31,531 nt of DNA. Source: CALAED01 sp937891035 (lineage in GTDB: Bacteria; Actinomycetota; Actinomycetes; Streptosporangiales; Streptosporangiaceae). Below the pieces are notes generated by a model. It was not told the origin of the DNA. It saw only the letters and a program-made list of their open reading frames with translations, and searched no databases. The translations under genes were made by a program, and so were the position numbers. This document shows positions 30,895-31,531 of the stretch, piece by piece. Positions within the stretch are counted from its first letter, which is position 1, and each line of letters opens with the position of its first letter. The stretch spans positions 1 to 31,531 of the forward strand of contig DASQSZ010000457.1 in NCBI GenBank assembly GCA_035642125.1. The letters run 5' to 3'.

Positions 30895-31512
30895 CTACTT
30901 GATGAGGAAGATGACGCAGAACAGGCCGATCCAGACCACGTCGACGAAGTGCCAGTAATACGACACGACGATCGCGCTGGTCGCCTGCTCATGGGTCCAA
31001 CGTTTGGCGGCGTACGTGCGTCCCAGCATGAAGATGAACGCGATCAGACCACCCGTCACGTGGAGGCCGTGAAAACCGGTGGTCAGGTAGAAGACCGAGC
31101 CGTAGGCCGACGACGAAAGCGTCAGCCCCTCCTCGGTGACGAGTGTGTGGTACTCGATGGCCTGCCCCACGATGAAGTAGAGGCCCATCAAGAACGAGAT
31201 CACGTACCAGAAGCGCAGCTTGCGCACCTCGCCGCGCTCCGCCGCGAACACGCCCATCTGACAGGTGATGCTGGACAGCACCAGGATGGTGGTGTTGAAC
31301 CCCGAAAACAGCAGGTTGAATTCGGCCTGCGGCCACTCGCCGCCCCCTGCCAACGTCACGGATCTGATCGTGAAGTACATCGCGAACAGCGCCGCGAAGA
31401 ACATGAGCTCGGACGACAACCAGACGATCGTGCCCACGCTGACGAGGTTGGGCCGACTCGCTCTGGGACGGGGTGTTGTCTCCACCGAGGATGCAGTTGC
31501 CACGGGCGCCAT
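30895..31512 (-). CDS. ctaE: Cytochrome c oxidase subunit III
   Basis: Non-catalytic membrane subunit of the aa3 oxidase. The 205 aa with five hydrophobic segments are typical of the short bacterial form lacking the first two helices. Conserved features include FWYVISFLMGLYFIVGQAIEYHTL, TTGFHGLHVTGGLIAFIFMLG and SYYWHFVDVVWIGLF. ATG at 31512 is close to the window edge, and only 19 bases upstream are visible, so the promoter is outside or cut off. It leads the ctaE-qcrC-qcrA-qcrB cluster (17-bp gap to qcrC). Confidence 0.96.
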   Translation of the reverse strand: MAPVATASSVETTPRPRASRPNLVSVGTIVWLSSELMFFAALFAMYFTIRSVTLAGGGEWPQAEFNLLFSGFNTTILVLSSITCQMGVFAAERGEVRKLRFWYVISFLMGLYFIVGQAIEYHTLVTEEGLTLSSSAYGSVFYLTTGFHGLHVTGGLIAFIFMLGRTYAAKRWTHEQATSAIVVSYYWHFVDVVWIGLFCVIFLIK

Positions 31513-31531
31513 TATTACGGCACGTGGACGG

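Overview
The window is about 31.5 kb of very high-GC DNA with strongly GC-biased third codon positions, frequent GTG starts, several probable leaderless starts and a typical actinobacterial gene set: a bcc-aa3 respiratory chain with CtaF and a di-heme QcrC, the PspA/PspAA/PspAB cluster, a DUF3043 protein and an AdoK-type adenosine kinase. It is a filamentous-actinomycete-like chromosome. The order Streptosporangiales is a reasonable guess, but the sequence alone does not settle the genus. Almost the whole window is conserved core-chromosome synteny, the neighbourhood that in mycobacteria runs from ctaE-qcrCAB to dlaT. No tRNA, rRNA, CRISPR array, prophage or insertion sequence was seen.

Layout. 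(1) 1-3069: the first codons of a TIGR01777-type epimerase on the minus strand, then a plus-strand STAND (NB-ARC-like) ATPase with about ten near-identical 42-residue TPR repeats. The latter looks like an accessory insertion into housekeeping synteny. (2) 3240-7967, minus strand: pepA, lpd and sucB/dlaT, giving the E3 and E2 parts of a 2-oxoacid dehydrogenase plus leucyl aminopeptidase. (3) 8200-11376: an MFS exporter (plus) converging with, and overlapping, the cobU-cobS cobalamin-assembly pair (minus). (4) 11488-13513: a small conserved protein, an aldo/keto reductase and a DUF3043 membrane protein. (5) 13643-17539, plus strand: an envelope-stress cluster, pspA-pspAA-htpX-second M48 protease-pspAB. 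(6) 17587-22295: nadA (minus), erpA and adoK (plus), then a cysteine desulfurase-TusA pair (minus). (7) 22453-25414, plus strand: ctaC-ctaD-ctaF, followed by an L,D-transpeptidase lipoprotein. (8) 27113-31512, minus strand: ctaE-qcrC-qcrA-qcrB.

How they work together. The two respiratory blocks converge and together encode nearly all of the menaquinol-to-oxygen bcc-aa3 supercomplex. ErpA, the desulfurase/TusA pair and NadA (itself a 4Fe-4S enzyme) form an Fe-S/sulfur/NAD theme beside it, and lpd/dlaT feeds NADH upstream. The Psp block probably protects the membrane that carries this chain.

The most interesting points are the tandem M48 pair inside the Psp cluster, the STAND-TPR insertion, a degenerate metallo-beta-lactamase-like domain fused to CobU, a 16-bp perfect hairpin with an overlapping Cys-rich mini-ORF between erpA and adoK, a perfect inverted repeat upstream of nadA, and a recurrent TAGGGT-type -10 placed for leaderless transcription. 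None amounts to a clearly new system. The Psp/M48 arrangement is the best candidate for follow-up.
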